Positions 17,941-25,528 of a DNA stretch of 64,000 bases are shown here, piece by piece. Below the pieces are notes generated by a model that saw nothing but the letters and a program-made list of their open reading frames with translations, had not been told where the DNA came from and did no database searches. Both the position numbers and the translations under genes were made by a program. The first letter of the stretch is position 1. Every line of letters starts with the position of its first letter. Source of the stretch: Paenibacillus senegalensis JC66 (lineage in GTDB: Bacteria > Bacillota > Bacilli > Paenibacillales > NBRC-103111); NCBI RefSeq assembly GCF_000285515.1, contig NZ_HE610958.1, positions 78,171 to 142,170 of the forward strand, in the 5' to 3' direction.

Positions 17941-18079
17941 CCGGTTTTCCGCATACATTTCGCACTTTTCCCGGTTTTCCGCATACATTTCGCGCTTTTC
18001 CCGGTTCCGGCACTTTTTATACGATTTTCCGCATACATTTACGCCGGGGGCGCTCGCAAAAGCAAAATGTATGCGGTTC
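17941..18079. repeat. 30-base tandem repeat with inverted partial copy
   Basis: 17941-17970 and 17971-18000 are tandem copies differing at one base. Both contain TTTTCCGCATACATTTCGC. A third partial copy (TTTTCCGCATACATTT, around 18026-18041) and an inverted one (AAAATGTATGCGG, 18064-18076) follow, so the last pair can fold into a hairpin. A related string (ATGCGGTTTTCCGC) occurs in the spacer near 47196. Looks like a dispersed palindromic intergenic repeat. Confidence 0.75.
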
Positions 18080-18108
18080 TATGCGAATTACTGTATATCT
18101 AAAAACCA

Positions 18109-18378
18109 GGGGCTGTCCGCAAAGCTGCTTTTTTAGTACGACATCTTAAAAAGTCAAACACCCAAGGATGCTGTTGAATCAACATTCTTGGGTGTTTAAT
18201 TATGACACCTTGATTTGGAGAGGACCTATTAGACGGTCCCTTTAATTTCGATAAAAAGGACTTTCGTAATATCAGGTTCCCAGGATTTCTGGTTCGATTT
18301 CTGGTTCCATTTTCTCGTTCGATTCTCTAGTTGGATTTTCTGGTTCGATTTTCTCGTTGGACATTTGGGACAGCCCTT
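18109..18378. mobile_element. MITE-like element with imperfect terminal inverted repeats
   Basis: GGGGCTGTCCGCAAA at 18109 is mirrored by TTTGGGACAGCCCTT ending near 18378, giving imperfect inverted ends of about 15 bases. GGGGCTGTCC-type ends are common among insertion-sequence families in Bacillales. Inside is a strong hairpin (AAACACCCAAG 18156-18166 with CTTGGGTGTTT 18187-18197) and six degenerate 12-13 base units of the GATTTTCTGGTTC type (18284-18359). No transposase frame is present. The hairpin may terminate pstS transcription. Target-site duplication was not evident. Confidence 0.5.
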
Positions 18379-18391
18379 GTAGACTTTCGGA

Positions 18392-19318
18392 TTATTTCAG
18401 CAAATTAGCCGGAAGGAAGCCTAATTCCTCAACTTTTTCGTTCTGGAACTCATCGCTCATGATAAAGTCCAGAAACTCCTTGACCACGCCGGTAGGTTCA
18501 CCTTTGGTGTACATACGCTCCAAGCCATAGATTTTGTAGGTCCCGTCCTGAATCGTTTCTTTGGAAAAGCCTACTCCATCCAGCTTCAGAGCTTTAATGT
18601 TGTCGTTCAAATATGGGGTGTCCACATAGCCGATCGCTCCCGCAGTTGAAGCTACAGCTTGAGCAACCGTCTGACTCGATTCCTGGGTGATTCCTTCATT
18701 GGAGAAATCACGGCCGTTCATAACAAGCTCCTGAATGATTTTGCGGGAGCCTGAGCTGTCTTGACGATGAATGAGCACAATCGGCTGATCTTGTCCCCCG
18801 ACTTCACTCCAATTTGTAATTTCTCCAGCGAAAATAGCGATTGCCTGCTCTTGGGTCAAATCATCTACCTGCACATCTTTATTTACAATTAATGCAAAAG
18901 GTGCGATAGCAACGATATGCTCAACGAGCTGATCCTTGAATTCATCCGCGGCAGGCACGTCCGAGTTCCCGATATCCGAGGTTCCGTCCGCAACATTCTT
19001 CACTCCGGTTCCCGAACCGCCGCCCGTTACATTGATCGTCACTTGTTGATGCAAATCCATGAACTCTTCCGCAGCCAGATTCACAAGAGGCAGCAGCGCC
19101 GTGGAACCCGATGCCGTAACGGTACCGGAGAGCTCTGTTTTCGGCTCCTCGCTTGGCGGTTGCTCGGTACCCGCGCCTCCTTGAGTGTTTCCTTCATTTG
19201 GGGTAGCAGAACCACCGCCGCCGCCACCATTTCCTCCAGCAGCTCCACAGCCGGCCAGCAGAACAATGCTAAGGATTGCGGTTAAAACAAATCTCAGTTT
19301 AGGTATCTGTCTAAGCAT
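18392..19318 (-). CDS. pstS: Phosphate-binding lipoprotein PstS
   Basis: Extracytoplasmic phosphate receptor of the Pst transporter, 308 residues. A lipoprotein signal peptide ends in the lipobox LLAGC with Cys24 as the lipidated residue, then a Gly/Ser/Pro-rich tether of about 45 residues. Phosphate-binding loops are visible as ASGSTALLPL, TGGGSGTG and RQDSSGSRK. It is first in the cluster, and a candidate PhoP box lies 75-113 bases upstream of its start. The wide repeat-filled gap to pstC suggests that pstS, needed in excess, is made separately. Confidence 0.96.
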   Translation of the reverse strand: MLRQIPKLRFVLTAILSIVLLAGCGAAGGNGGGGGGSATPNEGNTQGGAGTEQPPSEEPKTELSGTVTASGSTALLPLVNLAAEEFMDLHQQVTINVTGGGSGTGVKNVADGTSDIGNSDVPAADEFKDQLVEHIVAIAPFALIVNKDVQVDDLTQEQAIAIFAGEITNWSEVGGQDQPIVLIHRQDSSGSRKIIQELVMNGRDFSNEGITQESSQTVAQAVASTAGAIGYVDTPYLNDNIKALKLDGVGFSKETIQDGTYKIYGLERMYTKGEPTGVVKEFLDFIMSDEFQNEKVEELGFLPANLLK

Positions 19319-19392
19319 GTGTTGAATCCTCCCTTTTTTCGCTTCCTATTTGCAATCTCTTTCATCGGTACGTATTCATCTTAGCAGGACAT

Positions 19393-19431
19393 TGTTAATG
19401 TTAAGTTCGTGTAACGTAAACCGAATGTAAA
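19393..19431 (-). promoter_or_regulatory. Candidate PhoP box upstream of pstS
   Basis: Read on the minus strand, TTTACA, TTTACG and TTAACA occur at offsets 0, 11 and 33, with a further TTAACA at offset 27. Hexamers of the TTAACA type repeated about every 11 bases are the known recognition pattern of Bacillus PhoP. The third expected repeat is degenerate. Confidence 0.6.
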
Positions 19432-19563
19432 AATTGAAAAATAGATTATGCCCCTTTGCAGACTTTGATTAAACAGTCAAGCCCATTTTTCCGGGCGTTT
19501 GAACCTATGCCCAGAATCAATCATAGGATGGGGTAAAAAAATAAAACCTGGGAGGAAATTGTC

Positions 19564-20688
19564 ATGTCACAAGTGCATCAAACCGAGCTTGTCGAAACAA
19601 GCGAACAGGAGGTGAGAAGACCTCCGTTCTATCCTTATCCTTTTGCCCCCTTTCCATATCCGTATCCCTTTTTCCCAAGAAGATTTTTCCCATTCTTCTT
19701 CCTTTCGCCTTTCTTGTTCCCATTCTTCCGGGAGGACGACGAGCGCAATGTCGACTTTTACACCCACCACAGCTGCAAAGAAGGAGACACTCTGGATACG
19801 TTAGCGGAGCAGTATAATGTTCCTAAGCCAGTCATGAGTGCTCTTAATCCACATATTCAAAAATCAGGGGCTCTGAAGGCTGGAGAAAAAGTAGGCATTC
19901 CCAAGCTCCATAACATGTACTGCCAAACCTTCTATCGGGAGGACGAATCCCAATTGGAATCGTTTGATGCCGCTAAGCCAGGTGCTTTGAACGTTTCTCC
20001 GAAGGGCACAGCCGGCATGCTGGAAGCATACGAATCTCATAAATCTCCCGGCTTCGCAAGCACTGCAAATATGGCTAATATGCCTAACGTCCAGGGCTTG
20101 CAGGCTTATCCGAATCTGCCCAACCAGCCAGGCGTGCAGGGGCTTCAAGCTTTCCCGAATTTGCCCAACCAGCCAGGCGTGCAGGGGCTTCAAGCTTTCC
20201 CGAATTTGCCCAACGAGCCAGGCGTGCAGGGGCTTCAAGCTTATCCGAATTTGCCCAACGAGCCAGGCGTGCAGGGGCTTCAAGCTTATCCGAATTTGCC
20301 CAACCAGCCGGGCGCGCAGGGGCTTCAAGCTTATCCGAATCTGCCCAACCAGCCAGGCGTGCAGGGGCTTCAAGCTTATCCGAATTTGCCCAACCAGCCA
20401 GGCGTGCAGGGGCTTCAAGCTTTCCCGAATCTGCCCAACCAGCCGGGTGTGCAGGGGCTTCAAGCTTTCCCGAATCTGCCCAACCAGCCAGGCGTGCAGG
20501 GGCTTCAAGCCTTCGCTAACACGCCTAATGCGGATTTTATGCGCTATCCGGGATTGCAAAGCTTGGAGGCACCGGAATTCAGCGCTAATTACGCACCTAT
20601 GCCGCTGGCTCCGCACGAATTTTCCAATATGGCCACTTCCAATATGGCCAGCTTTCCAAATTCGCTAGAAAACTGGCAGGCGGACTAA
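19564..20688 (+). CDS. LysM protein with nine PNLPNQPGVQGLQAY repeats
   Basis: Protein of 374 residues, probably a spore or cell-surface structural protein. Residues about 18-56 are extraordinarily rich in Pro, Phe and Tyr (PPFYPYPFAPFPYPYPFF and more). A LysM domain follows at about 68-117 (CKEGDTLDTLAEQYNVP), a peptidoglycan/cortex-binding module as in the SafA and SpoVID group of coat proteins. Then come a linker and nine tandem copies of a 15-residue unit (Q/E, V/A and Y/F vary), with a partial copy ahead. There is no signal peptide, which suits a mother-cell coat protein. ATG at 19564 is preceded by GGGAGG. Monocistronic with a strong terminator. I infer coat or cortex attachment; I do not recognise a named gene. 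Confidence 0.85.
   Translation: MSQVHQTELVETSEQEVRRPPFYPYPFAPFPYPYPFFPRRFFPFFFLSPFLFPFFREDDERNVDFYTHHSCKEGDTLDTLAEQYNVPKPVMSALNPHIQKSGALKAGEKVGIPKLHNMYCQTFYREDESQLESFDAAKPGALNVSPKGTAGMLEAYESHKSPGFASTANMANMPNVQGLQAYPNLPNQPGVQGLQAFPNLPNQPGVQGLQAFPNLPNEPGVQGLQAYPNLPNEPGVQGLQAYPNLPNQPGAQGLQAYPNLPNQPGVQGLQAYPNLPNQPGVQGLQAFPNLPNQPGVQGLQAFPNLPNQPGVQGLQAFANTPNADFMRYPGLQSLEAPEFSANYAPMPLAPHEFSNMATSNMASFPNSLENWQAD
20110..20514 (+). repeat. Nine 45-base tandem repeats inside the LysM gene
   Basis: The 405 bases divide exactly into nine 45-base units encoding the 15-residue repeat. Units differ at few positions, and many differences are silent or switch Phe/Tyr and Gln/Glu. The in-frame near-identity predicts copy-number variation between strains. 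Confidence 0.95.
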
Positions 20689-20774
20689 GTATAACCTCTA
20701 GCGGTAACTTTTCATGGCAAGCGGAAAGCGAGTTTTCGGATATCGAAACTTTTACTTTCTAATGGGGTAAAAAA

Positions 20775-20820
20775 AAGCTGATCCCAGATCATGCTTCCAT
20801 GATCTTAGGATCAGCTTTTT
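20775..20820 (+). terminator. Terminator of the LysM gene
   Basis: AAGCTGATCC (20775-20784) pairs with GGATCAGCTT, with an inner AGATCATG/CATGATCT stem, followed by a T run. A-rich sequence on the other side could make it bidirectional. Confidence 0.9.
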
Positions 20821-20881
20821 GCTTTTCTCGCTTTATTATCAGGCTTTATTACCGTCATTACCAGGCTTTACTTACCAGGTA

Positions 20882-20941
20882 TTATTAAGGACCTTATTAA
20901 AGACCTTATTACGGACCTTATTACGGACTTTATTACCAGCC
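20882..20941. repeat. 12-base intergenic tandem repeat (TTATTAmGGACC)
   Basis: Five consecutive 12-base units of TTATTAAGGACC/TTATTACGGACC type, with two more related units around 20956-20980. It lies between the LysM terminator and the end of the minus-strand oxidoreductase gene. No coding frame. Confidence 0.8.
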
Positions 20942-21030
20942 TCTTTAACTCACTTTATTACGGACTTTATTACCGGGTTTTATAACTTTGGCGCCAGCCT
21001 ATTGTGTGGGCGAATGTCCGGCCGGAAATA

Positions 21031-22116
21031 TTATTCATTGAAATAAATCGCTTTGCCCGTTCTCGAAGATTCGTAGATCGCCTCTAAAATTTCCGATACG
21101 ACAAGCGCCTGCTCAGGCGTAACGACAGGGTCGGTATCATTAAGGATGGCGTTAATCCATGAGCGGGCTTCCAGCACGGCATCGTTCTCTTCTTTGGAAT
21201 CGTAGAAAGCCACGCCTTTGCCGCCAAGCTGAACCTGGGTTTGATACAGCTTGCCGTGCTTTTCTCCATTGATTCGGAGTCCGTCCAGCATATCAGCCCC
21301 GCCTTCCGTGCCGCAGAGCGTTACTTTGGCTTCGCCATCCTGCAGCGTATTCAGCGCCCAGCTTGATTCCAGAACGATAGTTGCCCCGTTCTCCATCGTA
21401 ATCATTCCGAATGCGGAATCTTCAACCGTGAACTTGCTCGGATCCCAAGGCCCCCATGCATTGGCTGCATTTTCCTTCTGGGAAAGCTTATGGAAGGCTG
21501 TACCCAGCACTACCTTCGGCTTGTAGTTGTTCATCATCCACAGCGTCAAATCAAGCGCGTGGGTTCCTATATCGATGAGCGGACCTCCGCCCTGTTTATC
21601 CTCATCCAGGAACACTCCCCAGGTCGGTACTGCACGGCGGCGCAAAGCATGAGCTTTGGCATAATAAATTTCACCCAATTCTCCATCAGCGCATAGTTTT
21701 TGCAAGTAAAGGGAATCCTGGCGAAAACGGTTATTGTAACCGATAGTCAGCTTTTTACCCGTACGCTTCGCAGCTTCCAGCATACGGCGGGCATCTGATG
21801 CTGTTTTGGCCATTGGCTTCTCGCACATTACATGCTTGCCTGCCTCAAGGGCCGCTATGGAAATTTCCGCATGAGAATCGTTAGGTGTACAAACATGCAC
21901 TACATCAATAGACCCGTCCTGCAGCAGCTCCTTGTAGTCTTCATACACTTTGGCTCCTTCGCTTCCATATTCTTGAGCAGCTTTATGAGCACGCTCTGGA
22001 ATTATGTCACAAAATGCAGTCATCTCCACGGAGTCAATTTTGGAAAGGGCTTTCAAATGTTTGCCGTTAGCTATGCCTCCACAACCAATAATGGCTACTT
22101 TCAGTTTTTTGGTCAT
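21031..22116 (-). CDS. Gfo/Idh/MocA-family oxidoreductase
   Basis: NAD(P)-dependent sugar or inositol-type dehydrogenase, 361 residues. N-terminal Rossmann fold with GCGGIANGKH (about 11-20). The family EKP motif is VMCEKPMAKT, whose Lys is catalytic. The C-terminal alpha/beta domain has LIDIGTHALDLTLWMM, supplying the conserved Asp and His of the active site. The substrate cannot be assigned. It has its own ribosome site (GGAGGAG) and no same-strand partner nearby; a second paralog lies 2.5 kb away on the same strand with oxdC between them. Confidence 0.9.
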   Translation of the reverse strand: MTKKLKVAIIGCGGIANGKHLKALSKIDSVEMTAFCDIIPERAHKAAQEYGSEGAKVYEDYKELLQDGSIDVVHVCTPNDSHAEISIAALEAGKHVMCEKPMAKTASDARRMLEAAKRTGKKLTIGYNNRFRQDSLYLQKLCADGELGEIYYAKAHALRRRAVPTWGVFLDEDKQGGGPLIDIGTHALDLTLWMMNNYKPKVVLGTAFHKLSQKENAANAWGPWDPSKFTVEDSAFGMITMENGATIVLESSWALNTLQDGEAKVTLCGTEGGADMLDGLRINGEKHGKLYQTQVQLGGKGVAFYDSKEENDAVLEARSWINAILNDTDPVVTPEQALVVSEILEAIYESSRTGKAIYFNE

Positions 22117-22313
22117 TGTTTACTCCTCCTATACCTCCATTGATTTCCGGTACCATTCTGTTTCTTCATAGTCATTCCTCTTTAGTATAGCATTGCCTAT
22201 AAAAAAATGGAGGTCTTAATTTTGCACCCACCCTAAGAATAAAAGGCTAGGCGGGGGTATATATATACATAAAAATGCCAGGACAGAACCATCAATAATA
22301 AAGAGGTGTTGCT

Positions 22314-23504
22314 ATGTCTGACCTGCCTTCTAACCGGTCGTCCTCATCGGTCCCTCAGCCCATTCGGCGTGACGGAGCAGGGGGACCCGACCTTGGTCCC
22401 CGCAATATCGCGAGAGATTTGCAAAACCCTGATATGCTTGTCCCCCCGGTGACGGATGCAGGACTCATTCCCAATCTCAAATTCTCATTCTCCGATACGC
22501 ATATGCAATTAAATCACGGCGGCTGGTCCAGGGAAATCACAGTACGGGATTTGCCAGTTGCAACAACACTGGCCGGTGTGAATATGAGCTTGACGCCTGG
22601 CGGAGTAAGAGAGCTGCATTGGCATCAGCAAGCGGAATGGTCCTTCATGCTGCTCGGTCGGGCGAGAATCACCGCTGTCGATCAATATGGGCGCAATTTT
22701 ATAGCTGACGTTGGTCCGGGAGATCTGTGGTATTTTCCGCCCGGTATTCCCCACTCTATTCAAGGGCTCGAGGAAGGCTGTGAATTTTTACTCGTTTTTG
22801 ATGATGGTCACTTCTCCGATCTTAATACGCTGTCCATATCCGATTGGTTTGCTCATACGCCAAGGGAAGTACTCTCCGCCAATTTTGGCGTACCGGAGAG
22901 CGCATTTAGACATATCCCTGCGGAACAAGTGTACATTTATCAAGACGAAATACCTGGCCCCCTATCATCTCAACAAATAACCTCTCCTTATGGTCAGGTT
23001 CCACTGAGCTTCAAGTACTCCTTGCTGGCCCAGCAGCCGCTCGAAACACCCGGCGGAAGCGTTCGGATTGTCGATTCCAGCAATTTTCCAATATCCAAAA
23101 CAGTGGCAGCGGCTCTTGTTGAAATTAAACCGGGAGGGATGCGCGAGCTCCATTGGCATCCGAATAATGATGAATGGCAGTATTATTTGACCGGGCAAGG
23201 CCGCATGACCGTATTTGCAGGGAATGGCGCTGCAAGGACTTTTAATTATCGAGCAGGAGATGTCGGTTACGTTCCATTCGCCTTTGGCCACTATATTCAA
23301 AACACAGGCACCGACTCCCTTTGGTTTCTGGAAATGTTCAAAAGCGACCGGTTCCAGGACGTCTCTCTTAACCAATGGATGGCCTTAACCCCCCGAGAAT
23401 TGATCAGCAGCAACCTTCATGTGGACTCCGAGCTGATCGATAAATTGCGCAAACAGAAATGGCCTGTAGTCAAATATCCCGGCTACTCTTATCCGCCAAG
23501 GTAG
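22314..23504 (+). CDS. oxdC: Bicupin oxalate decarboxylase-like protein
   Basis: Manganese bicupin, 396 residues, that in characterised members converts oxalate to formate and carbon dioxide. Cupin 1 has [13 protein letters not shown] and [11 protein letters not shown]; cupin 2 has [14 protein letters not shown] and FAFGHYIQ, so the three His and one Glu Mn ligands are present in both. The lid over the N-terminal site, SENST in B. subtilis OxdC, aligns here with SDLNT, so the catalytic lid Glu is replaced by Asp. Activity may be changed, or oxidase-like. No signal peptide. ATG at 22314 with AGAGGTG upstream. Followed by a terminator. The B. subtilis paralog OxdD is a spore coat protein, so a coat location is possible. 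Confidence 0.88.
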   Translation: MSDLPSNRSSSSVPQPIRRDGAGGPDLGPRNIARDLQNPDMLVPPVTDAGLIPNLKFSFSDTHMQLNHGGWSREITVRDLPVATTLAGVNMSLTPGGVRELHWHQQAEWSFMLLGRARITAVDQYGRNFIADVGPGDLWYFPPGIPHSIQGLEEGCEFLLVFDDGHFSDLNTLSISDWFAHTPREVLSANFGVPESAFRHIPAEQVYIYQDEIPGPLSSQQITSPYGQVPLSFKYSLLAQQPLETPGGSVRIVDSSNFPISKTVAAALVEIKPGGMRELHWHPNNDEWQYYLTGQGRMTVFAGNGAARTFNYRAGDVGYVPFAFGHYIQNTGTDSLWFLEMFKSDRFQDVSLNQWMALTPRELISSNLHVDSELIDKLRKQKWPVVKYPGYSYPPR

Positions 23505-23574
23505 CGCAATATTTCCATCCCCTTTGCTGATTTTGTTTCTCCATCCGCTAAAGTCCCCATCTCCTTCCACTGAA

Positions 23575-23606
23575 AAAGGAATGCCCGGGGTTCCTGGCAT
23601 TCCTTT
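23575..23606. terminator. Bidirectional terminator between oxdC and the next gene
   Basis: AAAGGAATGCC (23575-23585) pairs perfectly with GGCATTCCTTT (23596-23606). It lies between convergent genes and can serve both, with A and T runs at the flanks. Confidence 0.85.
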
Positions 23607-23663
23607 ACTTGCACATGCGCATTTGGCTTTATTCCGATTTCAACGATGTATAGGCCAACCGCT

Positions 23664-24638
23664 TTAAGACAAGGCTATGCGCCGTTTCTCCTCATGAGCC
23701 TTGAACAATGCATCCGATATGTTCATTTGCTGCACCGCATCCTCTACCGAGTAGGAGAGCGGCTTGTTGTTTAATATTGCTGCGGAAAAATTCTCAACCT
23801 GTGAAATGTACGCCTGAACCCGGTCTGAAATCCACTTTTGCGTATGTCCGCCATACTCGGCAATGATGGTCACACTGTTGGGCTCGATTACAGAACGCAC
23901 AGACATTCTCCCTTTAGTTCCATAGAGCTCGAAGCTTGAACCATTCATCATATCGAGCGCGGCGCTGCAGTGGGCTACTCTGTTACCCGGGTAATACAAG
24001 GTCCCGACAAAACGGGAATCGACTCCTGTTTTCGCAAAAGTCAGTCTGCAGTCAACCTCTTCCGGCTCCGCCTGCATATAATAACGGCTCCAGGCTATCG
24101 GATAACAGCCCAGATCATATAAAGCTCCGCCTCCCCATTCCCGAATCCAGCGCGTGCTGTCAGGCGGCGCCATGAACGAAAAATGCCCGCACATGACTCC
24201 AATCTCGCCGATAACTCCTTCACGCAGGATCGAATGAATGGCGGAATACGCTTCCTGATGACGCCAAGCATGGGCCTCCATAATTTGAGCTCCGCTGCGC
24301 TTCGCGGCCTCCATGATTTCCAGCGCTTCACCCTTGTTCAGGGTAAACGGCTTTTCCAGCAGCACATGCTTGCCTGCTTCCAAAGCTTTGATCGCCCACT
24401 CCTTATGCAGATGATTCAGCAGGGCAATATACACCGCATCAATTTCGGGATCATCGATTAAATCCTGGTATTGGCTGTACTTAGGAGGCAAGCCATATTT
24501 CATTGAAGCTTCCTTGCTGCTGTCTTCATTGCGGCCCGCTATGCCAATCCACTCGCTGTTGTCCGCGTTATGAATCGCTAGTCCAGCCTTGGAAATAATT
24601 TTGCCCGTTCCGAGAACACCCCATCGCAATTTACGCAT
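23664..24638 (-). CDS. Gfo/Idh/MocA-family oxidoreductase (second paralog)
   Basis: NAD(P)-dependent dehydrogenase, 324 residues. Rossmann motif GVLGTGKI, then VLLEKPFTLNKGEA with the catalytic Lys. At the His/Asp active-site region it has GGALYDLGCYPI, where the position usually His is Tyr, as in dimeric dihydrodiol dehydrogenase-like members. It therefore belongs to a different subfamily from the paralog at 21031-22116. ATG at 24638 is preferred over the GTG at 24647, because the GAGAGGTGG ribosome site would overlap the latter. It lies downstream of phoP on the same strand, with a short gap, but there is no evident functional link. Confidence 0.88.
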   Translation of the reverse strand: MRKLRWGVLGTGKIISKAGLAIHNADNSEWIGIAGRNEDSSKEASMKYGLPPKYSQYQDLIDDPEIDAVYIALLNHLHKEWAIKALEAGKHVLLEKPFTLNKGEALEIMEAAKRSGAQIMEAHAWRHQEAYSAIHSILREGVIGEIGVMCGHFSFMAPPDSTRWIREWGGGALYDLGCYPIAWSRYYMQAEPEEVDCRLTFAKTGVDSRFVGTLYYPGNRVAHCSAALDMMNGSSFELYGTKGRMSVRSVIEPNSVTIIAEYGGHTQKWISDRVQAYISQVENFSAAILNNKPLSYSVEDAVQQMNISDALFKAHEEKRRIALS

Positions 24639-24717
24639 CCGTTCCACCTCTCTCCAAAAAGATTGAACTATTTGCTGAGCCCTATAAAGAGAACCAATGT
24701 TCCGCCCGCATACATGC

Positions 24718-25434
24718 TCAGCTATCCTTTTTCGATTTGTCCAGCAGCTTGTAGCCGACCCCGCGTATGGATTCTATTTGCACGGATTGCTGGTTCATTT
24801 CCAGCTTCTTGCGAAGTGAACTCACATGGACGTCCACCGTCCGCTGTCCGCCAATGTAATCGAATCCCCAGACGACATTCATCAATTCATCGCGAGTAAT
24901 GACGGCTCCCTTTCTTTTAATCAGGTATAGCAGTACTTCAAACTCCTTGGGACGAAGAGCTATCGATTCTCCGTGCAGAATGACTTCATATTTTTCCGGG
25001 TAAACCTTCAATTCCCCGATACGAATAACCTGCTCGTCGTCTTCTCTTTCCAGGGTGTCTCCGTCCGCGACAGCTCTTCTCAGCACCGCTCCAACCCGGG
25101 CCAGCAGCTCAGCAACGCCAAATGGTTTTGTGATGTAGTCATCGGCACCGTGCTTCAGGCCCTGTACGATTTCCTCCTCCGCATTACGGGCCGTCAGCAC
25201 AATAACAGGCGTCTGATTACCGTTGCGCCGCAGCTTCTCCAGTACCTCGAAGCCATTCATGCCCGGAAGCATAATATCGAGCAGAATCAAATCGTAATGA
25301 TGCTGCAATGCCATCTTCAGGCCTTCCCCGCCATGCTCGGCCACCTGGACATCGTAACCTTCCTGGGCCAAATTATAGGATAACAGCTTGGCCAGCGTAG
25401 GCTCATCTTCTATTATTAATAATTTATGTGTCAA
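24718..25434 (-). CDS. phoP: Phosphate response regulator PhoP
   Basis: OmpR-family regulator, 238 residues, that in Bacillales switches on pst and other genes at low phosphate. Receiver domain with Asp53 in LILLDIMLPGMNG and Lys in ITKPFG; winged-helix domain ending RGVGYKLLD. The start is TTG at 25434 (MTHKLLIIEDEP) with AGGGATGGG upstream. The identity as PhoP rests on similarity, on proximity to a PhoR-type kinase and on the mdh-polA neighbourhood. In transcription order it comes after its kinase, the reverse of B. subtilis phoPR. Confidence 0.88.
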   Translation of the reverse strand: MTHKLLIIEDEPTLAKLLSYNLAQEGYDVQVAEHGGEGLKMALQHHYDLILLDIMLPGMNGFEVLEKLRRNGNQTPVIVLTARNAEEEIVQGLKHGADDYITKPFGVAELLARVGAVLRRAVADGDTLEREDDEQVIRIGELKVYPEKYEVILHGESIALRPKEFEVLLYLIKRKGAVITRDELMNVVWGFDYIGGQRTVDVHVSSLRKKLEMNQQSVQIESIRGVGYKLLDKSKKDS

Positions 25435-25528
25435 TAGAAACCCATCCCTTATCTAAAACTGTCTATACTCCAGCAGGTAAAGCGGCGCGGCCGGTCACCC
25501 ATAAGTCTATTGTTGCATAAACCGCTGG

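Noticed and set aside
20110..20514. Long reverse-strand frame inside the LysM repeats
   Set aside because: It exists because a 45-base repeat keeps all frames open; the plus-strand frame has the start, ribosome site and LysM domain.
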